NCBI GenBank assembly: GCA_022376515.1
Contig: WTXI01000040.1
Span: 124,001-188,000, forward strand
From: Lactifluus volemus
Taxonomy: Eukaryota > Basidiomycota > Agaricomycetes > Russulales > Russulaceae
Direction of reading: 5' to 3'
DNA: 64,000 nt
Part shown: positions 54,331-64,000 of the stretch, in pieces
Numbering within the stretch: position 1 is the first letter of the stretch
Layout: each line of letters begins with the position of its first letter
Made by a program: the position numbers and the translations under genes
The notes under the pieces: generated by a model
Told to the model about the DNA's origin: nothing
The model's input: only the letters and a program-made list of their open reading frames with translations
The model's database searches: none

Positions 54331-56866
54331 CTATTTTTCGCCTCTATTCTGCTGATCAATGTCGCGAGAGACGGATGCTACGTCAAGGGGATGGCACAAA
54401 ACATCTGTAGCTACCTCAGGGACGGACATAGCTGACTCCTGGGACTGTGCTAAGGCATCCATATTATAACGCAGAACGGGGTCCCGAATACCATCGACTG
54501 TTCCATCATTCGGTGCTAGGCCAGTGTTTGGGCGCGAAACAGTGGTTCCATCCGGCGGTGGGGGAAAAATAGCCGTCGTTGAAGTTGAGGGAAGAGGTAG
54601 AGGATCAGCAGTTACTTCGTCAATCGGGAATGCGGGAGACGCTAGTGATGACCGAGTGATTTCAGGGACCGTGTAGTTGGGAACTGAGGTCGGGGAAGCC
54701 GATAGTAAAGGAATGTCGGAGGAAACGCCAAGATCGACGTTATTATGTGGATCAGTGGAGTCGCTAGATGGTGGGGCGAAGGGCGAGTGTGGTGTGAATG
54801 TCGATACTCCCGGAGCATGAGGGCTTGGCTCAGAGTCGGAAGTGGGAGAGATGGTCATGGACATGGTGTCAGTGGGACCTTGTGTTATCAACTCGAGTGA
54901 GGTAGCAGCAACATTGCTACTTTCGACATTGACTGGTGGAGTGTGGCGGAAGGACTCTCCAGTTGAGGCAACACCAGGTAAATCGTGAAGCGATATCTGT
55001 TCTGCAAAATGTATGCGCCTATGATCTGGGCTCAATGCGGGAAAGGGTGATAGGACATGCTCTGTGGAATCGGCAGGTGGTGAGGTGAGGTCAGGATCGC
55101 CTATCACGGTATCGGAGTGATGGCCCGGGATATTGCACAATGGGTACGTGGATGGCTCCAAAGCATTCAGATCGTTCGCATCGATGCCTGGATGTAAAGC
55201 GACATAAAGATGCTGAATCTGACGAAGAACAAAGCAAGAAATGTTGTAAGATTCACGATTGTGCGCTTCTCGAGTGATTTCATTCCACAAAGCACAGAAA
55301 TCGTGCTGCAGTCTAGGAAGAGTATTTCGGATGTCGAATTTGGAGATAAGTCGCAAGACATGCATTAGATGACCAACCATAAGCCGAATATCTTCGAGAC
55401 ACAAGCGGAAGAGCAGGTGAGTGATGTGGATCAAGTTGGCAAGTAGAATGCTGTCACCGTTTGAGAGGTAATATCGAAGGACCGCTTCTGATACGCCTAG
55501 TTGATTCGTCGCTAGTGAGATCCAACGGTCATCCCGTTCCGGCGCACTCGCAATGACACCGGCAATTATCCCTTGAAAACATAAGCCACCTTCTCCGTTG
55601 TCTCGGCTTCTCAGAGATCGCACAATCGCATCCGTTCGCAATACGGCTTCGCCTTGATCGAAAATACATCCAAGGACATATATAGTTGCATGGGTGAGAT
55701 GTGCTGTATCGATGGCTTTCATGCATATGATGACCCGCCTGATCTTGTCTACCTCCAAAACCAAACTAGATGTCAAAGTGCGTCTCACGAACCCATAAAA
55801 TGCCCATCCCAATGTCGCGTCCGCTTTGGCGAAGGCGAGTTGGGGAGCCGAGTCGCGGGCTGGGGCGCGGACCACGTCCGAGCCACAGAAGCCAGGGATG
55901 GCTTCGAAGAATTGTTCGCGATCCTTATCTTCATCCAGACCGTCGATTGTCCATGTCAGGATACGACTATTGATTTCCACCGACAATCTCGAGCCAGTAA
56001 CCTGGACCGCCTTCGTCATACCCAAAAACAATTGACTGCGATATATTCCCGGCCACGTGTAGGCGATAAATGGACAGTTGCGATGCGAAATCCAGGAAGC
56101 AATTAGGGAGACTGCGTATCGGATGCCGAAATAGAAGAACCACGCTGAGGAAGAAAGCGGTGCATAGTAAGGGCTATCGTGCCAGAAGATTGGCATCAAC
56201 GTGATGCATCCGTATACCGCTCCTGCAAGTCCAATCCACCAAATAACCACACTAAATACAGTGTGGTTAATGTTGAAAAGGAAAACGCCCAATCCTGAGA
56301 AGAACAAGAACAGAGACAGGTGTAGCAGAGCGGGCAATGCTTCAACTGACCACGGAAGATGAAACTTGTCCACCCCATTAGCAAAGAATGCACGGATCGG
56401 GCTCGCTTGTGTGGGCTGTATCGTGCGGTTGCGTAATTTCCACGTATCGACGCGCCCACTGCTGTAACATGGTCGCCAGTAGGGCACATGTGAGACTGAC
56501 GACCAAACTGAGGAACCAGAATGAGTTGACCAAGACTGCGGATTTCGGAGAGAGAAAGGGGAGGTTGAGCTGGAGTGGCAAGGATTGATTCGCGAGATAC
56601 GTTTGGGTCGGCAAGAAGTTGATAGATGTTCGTGAGATAGAATGCGGAGGTATCTTGTGGATTTGGCCTGAGGTCTGGACAGAGACGGCGGCCAATGCTG
56701 CGAGCGCGGCAGAGAATAAACCGGTCTACAGAATTGATGTCGACTGGTGAACCCCAGCACTGGCAGAGACTAATATGAGGACTCACGAAAATAAGGATGC
56801 CATCTGCATCTTTTGCCACCGATTGGCCATTTTGTCGTCTTCTTCCTCTGTCATCTTAACGTACAT
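54331..56866 (-). CDS. DUF6535-type membrane protein, gene 1
   Basis: The N-terminal exon reads MYVKMTEEEDDKMANRWQK from 56866 and is joined by a short intron to the membrane block: NPQDTSAFYL-like residues, VLVNSFWFLSLVVSLTCALL, LQQWARRYVEITQP, ALPALLHLSLFLFFSGLGVF and VIWWIGLAGAVYGCITLM, four hydrophobic segments in all. The middle part is soluble with RRVIICMKAIDTAHLTHA and LGVSEAVLRYYLSNGD. The last about 250 residues are Ser/Thr/Pro-rich, ending SAMSVPEVATDVLCHPLD. This is the domain order of DUF6535-type proteins, common in mushrooms, function unknown. Compared with gene 2, single bases are missing near 56812, 56677, 56434 and 56403, so the frame is broken in the N-terminal third. Confidence 0.75.
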
Positions 56867-58313
56867 ATGAAAGAGTGGGCCTGAGCTATCAGTAAAGCTG
56901 GCTTCTCCTGAGAGGGTTGATTTTCTCTGGCCTAGGGGCGTCATTGAGGCGGGCTATAGCGGAGGATGAGTTGTTGATAAAGCAGGTGCCGGATAACATA
57001 CTACTCTGTTCCGGTAAATTAACAGCTTCTGGAAGCGCTTCTGGGACATCGGGTGTTTTATATGATGAACAGGTCGTAAATTGGGATTGATGGGTGTTAC
57101 TGTATCGAGCTCGGTGGTATTACGGTAAGGCAACTTGCTCGCGTGGCGAACCCAACAACGTTAGGCGCTAAGGCGGCCCGGGTGACCGCTCCGCTAACCG
57201 AACCTTTCAACAACTGTTCGACTTGAACGATGTAGACATGTAAACCGCTGCATAGCCTCCATCACTTGTGCCTTGTTCACTCTTCTCTCCATTGTTAGGC
57301 CGAAGGTAGCCTTCACTGCGGTCATGTTGACCGTCGTTACCATGAAATAGCACGTGATCGAATCCGTCGTCTCCTTACTTTGCTTGCCGCCCTCCGCCCT
57401 TTGTTCTGTTCTATTTTAAGTGACCAGTCAATGGAATCTTGAAAAGAATGGAACGTATGCATAAAGGTGGTAGCACAGGGACAAGGGCTCCACCACGGGC
57501 CTGAGAGGACTTGGACTGTCCCCGCATCGTGGTAGTGAGTTCCGAATGATCTGAACACAGACTGTGGATGGCATACCGCGGCAGAAGGTTAACTGCACGC
57601 CACTACAACTCATGGTCATATGTCACAATCGGCCGACAGAGCTTTAGGCTTATTCATGCGGGATCCACCAGCTCAAGGACGTTCGCAATGTGCCAGCCTC
57701 ATTAGTATTTCCCACACTAGATCGTAGTTGCGGGCCTTTTCTTCCTGAATGCCCCGTCTGAAAGCTGTAGCCACTCAGCAGAGAACCTGCTACCATGGTC
57801 AGAAAAGTGCACAACAGCCCTGGTGACATCTAATACGTGTTCCCTGGTGGCTGAAGAAGTATCACGATATCTCGAGGACGCTCCGAATCTGCCCGGGCCT
57901 TCCGCTGCTTCTGGACTCACTCGGGTGGTCTTGCCTCACAGGTGGCAAGGGATTCACGACCTGTATTTAGGATATCGGACGATATACACCGAGTATTTTT
58001 GGAAACAGAAAATCCTTGAGCAATCAACTAACCGCCTATGCAACACCCGTTTACGCGATGACATAAGAGAGACACGGAGACGACAGATCGAAGGATCCTA
58101 TTGTAAAAACAGAGCAGACCACGGCGAAACTGAGCAAAAATAAACTGACAAGTACCGACACAAGCATACTGAATGTATCGTGAGCACATCGACTTGGTAA
58201 ATGCAGTCGTAGTGAGGCTTGACAACATCAAAGGGCCTATAAATATCCAATTGGGTCACGTCCGTATATCGTCGCATTGCCAGAGACTAACTTACATAAC
58301 TGTTTTTTCGCCT
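56867..58313. other. spacer between DUF6535 genes 1 and 2
   Basis: No gene was recognised. About 57340-57620 resembles 53880-54090, and about 58150-58313 repeats the block before gene 1. Both belong to the tandem duplication. Confidence 0.5.
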
Positions 58314-60756
58314 CTATTCTGGATGATCAATGTCGCGAGAGACGGATGCCGTGTCAAGGCGAAGGCACAAAACATCTGTAGCCGCCTCAGGGACGGACAT
58401 AGCTGACTCCTGAAACTGTTCTAGGCCATCCACATTATAACGCAGAACGGGGTCCTGACGATCATCGACTGTTCTATCGTTCGGTGCTGTGCCAATGTTT
58501 TGGCACGAAACCGAGGTACCCTCCGCCGCTGCGGGAAAAATAGCCGTTGCTGAGGTAATTTCAGGGACAGTGCCGCTGCGGACCGAGGTCGGGGAGGACG
58601 ATCGTAATGGAATGTCGGTGGCAACACTGGGATCTACGTTATTATGCGGATTAGTAGAGCCACTAGATGGTGGAGCGAAGGAAGTGTGAAGTGTGAATGT
58701 CGATAGTCCGGGGGCATGAGGGCTTGACTGAGAGTCAGACGTAGGAGAGCTGGTCATGGTAGCGGTGTCTGTGGGACCCTGTGTTATCAAGTCGAGTGAA
58801 GTTGTAACGACGTTGCTACTTTCGACATTGATCAGTGGTGTGTTGCGGGAGGACTCTACGGATGGTGTACCGTCAGGTAAATCGTGGAGCGATGTCTGTT
58901 CTGCAAAACTTATGCGCCTATGATCTGGGCTCAATGAGGGGGAGGGTGACAGGACATGCTCTGTAGAAGGTATGATGAGGTTGGGATCGGTGATCTCGCC
59001 TATCGCGCTATTGGAACCGTGGGCCGAGATATTGCACAATTGGTACGAGGATGGCTCGAAAGGGTCAAAGTCGGTCGTGATAACGTCGGTGCCTGGATGT
59101 AAAGCGATATAGAGATGCTGAATGGGCATGAGAATATGAGAAGAAATGATAAACGATCCGCGAATGTGTGCTTCTCGAACGATTTCATTCCACAAAGCAC
59201 AGAAGTCGTGCTGCAGTGTAGGAAGAGTATTTCGGATGTCGACTTTGGATATGCATGACAAGAGGTAAAGTAGCACATAAGACATTTTTTCAACATCCTT
59301 GAGACACAAGCGGAAGAGCGGGCGAGTGATGTGGATCAAATTGGCCAGTAGAACGCTGTCACCATTTGCGAGGTAATTTCGAAGAACCTCTTCTGATACG
59401 CCTAGTTGATCCATGACTAGTGCGATCCAACGATCATCCCTTTCTGGCACGCTTGCAATGACACCAGCGATTATCCCTTGAGAACATAACCCAGGATCTC
59501 CGTCGCCTCTGCTTCTCAGAGATCGCCCAAGCTCAACAGATCGCAACAAACCTACGTCATTTAAGAAAATACGTCCGAGGACATACATTGTTGCATAGCC
59601 GAGATGTGCTGTATCGACGGCTTTCATGCATGTGATGACCCGCCTTTTCTTGTCTGCCTCCGAGACCAAACTAGATGTCAAAGTACGGCCCATGAACCCA
59701 AAAAGTGACGCTGCCAATGTCTCGTCCACTTTGGCGAAAATGAGGTTGAGGCCGAGGCTGAGGACCACGTCCGAAGCACAGAAGCCAGGGATGGCTTCGA
59801 AGAATTGTTCAAGTTCCTTATCTTCATCCAGAGCGTGAATTATCCATGTCAGGATACGGTTGTTGATTTCAACCGACAGTTTCGAGCCAGTGCCTTGAAC
59901 GGCCTTCGTCATACCCCCAAATAATTGTCTGCGATACTTTCCCGGCCGCGTGTAGTAGGCGCCAAATAGGCAGCCATAAGGCCAAAGAAAGCGAACGATT
60001 CGGGAGACTGCATATCGGATGCTGGTATAGAAGAACCATGCCGAGGAGGAAAGTGGGGAATAGTAGGGGCTATCGTGCCAGAAGATTGGCATCAACGTGA
60101 TGCATCCGTATACCGCTCCTGCAAGTCCAACCCACCAAATAACCACACTGAATACAGTGTGGTTAATGTTGAACAGAAAAAGGACCAGTCCTGAGAAGAA
60201 CAGGAACAGAGACAGGTGAAGCAGAGCGGGCAATGCTTCAACCGACCACGGAAGATGAAACTTGTCCACCCCATTAGCAAAGAATGCACGGATCGGCGCT
60301 CGCTTGTATGGGCTGTACCGTGGCGGTTGCGTAATTTCCACGTATCGACGCGCCCACTGCTGTAACATAGTCGCCAGTAGGGCACATGTGAGACTGACGA
60401 CCAAACTGAGGAACCAGAGTGAGTTGACCAAGACTGCTGATCTCGGCGGAGAGAAAGGGGGTGGTTGAGCTGGAGTGGCAAGGATAGATTCACGAGATAT
60501 GTTTGAATCTGCAAGAAGTTGATAGATGTTCGTGAGATAGAATGCGGAGGTATCTTGTGGATTTGGCCTGAGGTCTTGACAGAGACCGCAGCCAATGCTG
60601 CGAGCGCAGCAGAGAATAAACCGGTCTACAGTATTTACGTTGAATGCTGCACCCACCCCAGCGAAGAGGACTCACGAAAATGAGGATGCCGTCTGCATCC
60701 TTTTGCCACCGATTGGCCATTTTTTCGTCTTCTCCCTCTGTCATCTTAACGTACAT
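58314..60756 (-). CDS. DUF6535-type membrane protein, gene 2
   Basis: Start MYVKMTEGEDEKMANRWQKD at 60756. A short intron begins at GTGAGTCC (about 60676) after DADGILIF. The next stretch GLFSAALAALAAVSV is membrane-like. One base seems missing near 60577 (CTGTCAAGACC where VQDLRPNPQD needs one more), after which one frame runs to the stop: NPQDTSAFYLTNIYQLLADS, SLWFLSLVVSLTCALLATML, QQWARRYVEITQPPRYSPYK, HLSLFLFFSGLVLFLFNINH and WWVGLAGAVYGCITLMPIF. Then come the soluble middle part and the Ser/Pro-rich tail ending DVLCLRLDTASVSRDIDHPE. It is the best preserved of the three copies in this window. Function is unknown; membrane localisation is inferred. Confidence 0.8.
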
Positions 60757-61394
60757 ATGAAATAGAGGGCCTGCGCTATCGGTAAAGTTGGCTTGTCCCT
60801 GAGAGGATTGATTTTGCTCTGGCCAGGAGACGCCAGCTATAGGGGAAGATGAATTCGTTGATCTTTAAGCCTGATACAGCTGGGTGTCGGATAACATACT
60901 GGTTCTCTGTTCTTCTGTAGGCAGCCCTTGGTCCATCTGGTGACAAACAGAACGTAAATATGGGTTGTAAGGGTGTTACTGTCTCGAGCTCGGTGGACGG
61001 TTCGCATGGTGACAACTTTGGGCGCTAAGCCTCAGACGACGGCCCGAAGTGGCCGCTCTGCTGACCGATCCACGTTCAAGCTCTCTCGGTTTCAACTTGT
61101 AAAACGCAGCATAGCCCCCCATCACTTGTGCCTAGTTCACTGTTCTCCCCATTTTAAGGCACTGGTATCCCTCATTGCGATCATGTGAACCTCCGAAATT
61201 TTGAAACGGGACCGAGTGATCCATCAGTATTTTGGCATTTTGGTTTCCAGGGTTTCTACACCTGAGAAACGTAAAAACCTAAAAAAAACCAGAAAACCAG
61301 AAACTTGGAAACCTATGTCCAATTTCCCGGAAACTTGTCTGAATGACAAGTAATAGAAACCTTGGAAACCTATGTAATTACTATGTAATAGCGG
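60757..61394. other. spacer upstream of DUF6535 gene 2, entering a palindromic repeat
   Basis: About 60757-61150 resembles the region upstream of gene 1 (56867-57310). From about 61220 the sequence is an AT-rich, GGTTTCC/GGAAACC-rich repeat that forms the left half of an imperfect inverted repeat with 61510-61605. Confidence 0.5.
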
Positions 61395-61506
61395 AGAGAA
61401 AATCAATATAAGGGATGGTAACTACCTAATCAAGGCAAAGCCGCGTTGCGGCTAAGACTTGGATTAGTCTTGATTAGGTAGTTACCGTCAATATTTGATT
61501 TTCTCT
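61395..61506. repeat. complex palindrome with two inner hairpins
   Basis: The left arm 61395-61434 and right arm 61469-61506 pair over GGTAACTACCTAATCAAG (18 bp, perfect) and outward over AGAGAAAATCAA. The centre contains AGCCGC-GTT-GCGGCT (61439-61453) and AAGACT-TGGATT-AGTCTT (61454-61471), so the fold is a stem topped by two hairpins. GTTTCCAAG/CTTGGAAAC motifs continue the symmetry outward to about 61225 and 61605. Confidence 0.7.
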
Positions 61507-61628
61507 TCGGGGTCATGAGCTGGTTTCTGAGTTTCCAGGTTTCCAAGTTCCCGGAAACCTGAAAACCAATGAAAACCAGTTGAAACCCGGAAACTAATTT
61601 GCCATTTTGCTGATGTCTACTAGTAGTA

Positions 61629-61913
61629 CTAACCCTGCGGGGGCAATGGGCCAGTCGGGGGCAATGGGCCACTTGGAATTTCTCATCCAATTCTTGCTCA
61701 ATCACGACAATATTTGACATATGACATCCTGTACCACATGCAAGCATATTCCGTGTGTTTTTTTTGGGTAGAATTGTGTTATATAGAAAAACAAAAAAAA
61801 ATGCAGTTTGTCACGCGAGTCACGCCCAAAGTGCTGCAGGGTCTGAACTTTGGCTGGGGACAAGCGTGACTGATCCGTTGCCCCCGACTGGCCCATTGCC
61901 CCCGCAGGGTTAG
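61629..61913. mobile_element. 285-bp MITE with 36-bp perfect TIRs and TA target duplication
   Basis: The ends are exact inverse copies over 36 bp (61629-61664 and 61878-61913), starting CTAACCCTGCGGGGGCAATG. TA dinucleotides flank both sides (61627-61628, 61914-61915), as in Tc1/mariner-type insertions. Inside the TIR the string GGGGGCAATGGGCCA occurs twice on the left. There is no coding capacity. Confidence 0.8.
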
Positions 61914-62510
61914 TATTGAAAATGTAGGTGCAGCACTCTCCCCTTCTGCTTCCCCCGGTATTCTCTTTTCGAGAATCAGGTTACTGGGGCTCCCAATTTA
62001 CCACTGAGTGCTCGCTCTGGGTAAGAATTGGTCTTAAGCTCCCTCAATTCCTCGGACCGCCGCGTCTTCAATGCGGGCACGGCTTTCATTACTCCCTAAT
62101 ACGCTCATTCTTAGCCAGCGTAGTTAAGAGCCTTCGGTCTTGCTGTATCCAGCAGCCAGAGGAAATCCACTTCTTCTTGTGAGCCCACTTGCTGAGGAAT
62201 GAACTCAGTGTTCCGGCTTCGCCCGACTGGGGTGGCTTAGAATCGTCTGATATTTGTGAATGAAACAGAAAACCCCCAAGATATCAATTAACCACATCTA
62301 CGCAACATCCTGTTTAAAAAGCAGACCAAGGCAACAACTGGGCCAGAGATAAACTGAAAGTACCGACACAAGCACACTGTATGTATCGTGAGCACATCGA
62401 CTTGCAGTCGCAGTGAGGCTTGACAACATCAAAGGACCTATAAATATCCAATTGGGTCACGTCTGTATGTGGCATCAACAAAGATTAACTTACACGACCG
62501 GTTTTCGACT
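61914..62510. other. spacer before DUF6535 gene 3
   Basis: No gene was found. About 62360-62510 repeats the 3'-side block of the other two DUF6535 genes (CCTATAAATATCCAATTGGG near 62437). Confidence 0.5.
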
Positions 62511-64000
62511 CTATTCCGGATGATCAATGTCGTGAGAGACGGATGCTACGTCAAGGGGATGCCGCAAAACATCTGTAGCCACCTCAGGGATGGACATAGC
62601 TGAACCCTGGGACTGTTCCAAGGCTTCCACATGATAACGCAGATCGGGATCCGGAGGATCATCGACTGTTCCATCATTCGCCGTGTTGATGTTTGAGCGC
62701 GAAACAGAGGTTCCCTGCGGTGGCGCGGGCAAGATGGCCGTTGTTGAGGTGGAGAGAAGAGGAAGCGGAGCAGTGGTCACTTGGTCAATCGGGAATGCGG
62801 GAGAAGCTAGTGATGTCCGAGTCATTGCAGGGATCGTGTAGTTGGGATCTGAGGCCACAGAAGACGACAATGGAATATCGGAGGCAACACCGAGATCTAC
62901 ATGCAGATTAGCGGAGCCACTAGCGAAGGGCGAGTGAAGTGTGAATGTCGACACTCCGGGGGCATGAGGGCTTGACTCGGAGTCGGAAGTGGGAGAGGTG
63001 GTCATGGTAGTGGTGTCAGTGGGACCTTGTGCTATCAAGTCGCGAGAAGTAGTAACGACGTTGTTGCTGTCAACATTGGTCGGTGGTATGGACTCTACGG
63101 TTGGAGTAACATCAGGTAAATCGTGGAGCGATATCTGTTCTGCAAAATGTATGCGCCTATGATCTTCGCTTGATGCGGGAATGGATGACAGGACAGGCTC
63201 TGTGGAATCGGCAGGTGGTGAGGGGAGGTTGGGATTGGTGATCTCGCCGATCACGGTATCGGAGTGATGGCCCGGGATATTGCACAATGAGTACGAGGAT
63301 AGACTCCGAAGCGGGTCGCGGATCGAGGCAGCATTGGCGTCTTGATGTAATGCGTCATAATGATGACGAATGAGGTTGAGAAATAAATAAGAAGTCAAAG
63401 AATACTCGGATTCGCGACTGAATGCTTCTTGAAAGGTTTCATTCCACAAAGCACAGAAGTCGTGCTGCACTCTAGGAAGTGTATTCCGGATGTCGAATCT
63501 GGAGATACGTCGCAGGATCTCGGTTAGAATAACCATAGCTGGAATATCCTTCGAGTCGAGACGGAAGTGGAAGAACAGCCGAGTGGTGTGGATCAAGTTT
63601 GCAAGTAGAACACTGTCACCATTTTGAAGAACCTCTTCTGATACGCCTAGTTGATCCATGGCAAGTGAGTTCCAACGGTCATCCCGTTCCAGCACACTTG
63701 CAATGACACCGGCAATTATTCCTTGAGAACATAAACCGTCGCCGTTGCTTCTCAGAGATCGCCCGATCTCAACCGATCCCAACACTACTACGCCTTCTCT
63801 GAAAATGCGTCCGAGGACATACATAGTCGCACGGGTGAGATGTGCCGTATCGACGGCTCTCGCGCATGTGATAACCCGCCTGTTCTTGTCCGCCTCCAAA
63901 ACCAAATTAGATGTCAAAGTACGGCCCATGAACCCATTAAGTGCCACTCCCAATATTTCGTCCACTTTGTCGCAAATGAGGTTGGGGCCGAGGCCGAAAG
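62511..64000 (-). CDS. DUF6535-type membrane protein, gene 3 (5' part outside the window)
   Basis: The frame is open from the right window edge (LGLGPNLICDKVDEILGVAL) through GFMGRTLTSNLVLEADKNRR, VDTAHLTRATMYVLGRIF, RNTLPRVQHDFCALWNE and the Ser/Thr/Pro-rich tail to the stop after DVASVSHDIDHPE at 62511. It is collinear with the second half of genes 1 and 2, without frame breaks in the visible part. The transmembrane domain would lie beyond position 64000. The conserved last about 35 residues in all three copies suggest the tail end is under constraint. Confidence 0.75.
   Translation of the reverse strand, partial: FGLGPNLICDKVDEILGVALNGFMGRTLTSNLVLEADKNRRVITCARAVDTAHLTRATMYVLGRIFREGVVVLGSVEIGRSLRSNGDGLCSQGIIAGVIASVLERDDRWNSLAMDQLGVSEEVLQNGDSVLLANLIHTTRLFFHFRLDSKDIPAMVILTEILRRISRFDIRNTLPRVQHDFCALWNETFQEAFSRESEYSLTSYLFLNLIRHHYDALHQDANAASIRDPLRSLSSYSLCNIPGHHSDTVIGEITNPNLPSPPADSTEPVLSSIPASSEDHRRIHFAEQISLHDLPDVTPTVESIPPTNVDSNNVVTTSRDLIAQGPTDTTTMTTSPTSDSESSPHAPGVSTFTLHSPFASGSANLHVDLGVASDIPLSSSVASDPNYTIPAMTRTSLASPAFPIDQVTTAPLPLLSTSTTAILPAPPQGTSVSRSNINTANDGTVDDPPDPDLRYHVEALEQSQGSAMSIPEVATDVLRHPLDVASVSHDIDHPE

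Overview
This window looks like an accessory, repeat-rich region of a basidiomycete (mushroom-type, Agaricomycete) genome. The evidence is: genes with many tiny introns (50-60 nt, GTRNGT...YAG), a C2-NACHT-WD40 NOD-like receptor (NLR), DUF6535-type membrane proteins in tandem, an F-box/LRR-type gene, chromodomain Ty3/gypsy retrotransposons and hAT-like DNA elements. Nothing bacterial is present. No host gene can be called both complete and undamaged with certainty except the first NLR (10477-15742).

Region 1 (about 90-35014) is a segmental tandem array. The unit, left to right, is: a sorting-nexin-like first-exon fragment (+), a broken condensin subunit 1 gene (-), an NLR gene (-), and a worn LINE 3' end (+). 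Unit A runs about 90-18720, unit B about 19603-34115, and unit C (34116-35014) holds only the condensin 3' end before it is cut off. NLR A reads through with consistent splice sites: C2, helical domain, NACHT, 12 near-identical 43-residue WD40 repeats. NLR B is a paralogue with the same layout but several frame breaks. The condensin copies are clear pseudogenes. Copy A records successive insertions: a DUF6535 gene piece (3380-4067), a 2.25-kb TIR element (5149-7396), an LTR-like remnant, and a 1.5-kb GC-rich hAT-like element inside that remnant (8140-9650). Unit B alone carries a 544-bp hAT-type MITE (30958-31501).

Region 2 (35782-52631) is an F-box gene on the minus strand, cut by a 15.5-kb nested insertion. 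Element 1 (35904-51369, + strand) is a Ty3/gypsy chromovirus with 513-bp LTRs and the target duplication CATGA. Element 2 (42706-50400, - strand) is a second chromovirus with 607-bp LTRs and the duplication CCACC, inserted into the 3' coding part of element 1. Both LTR pairs look identical by eye, so both insertions are young. In both, the primer-binding site is complementary to a 12-nt LTR stretch just downstream of the TATA box, which points to Tf1/sushi-type self-priming. Both also encode a Cys/His-rich tail after the chromodomain.

Region 3 (53438-64000) has a small Cys-rich ORF, three tandem DUF6535-type genes (the last runs off the window), a complex palindrome (61395-61506) and a 285-bp TA-flanked MITE with perfect 36-bp inverted repeats (61629-61913).

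Across the window, most frame breaks in otherwise young genes are single-base losses in the same direction, many of them in short homopolymers. This should be resolved (consensus error or real mutation) before any of these genes is called dead.
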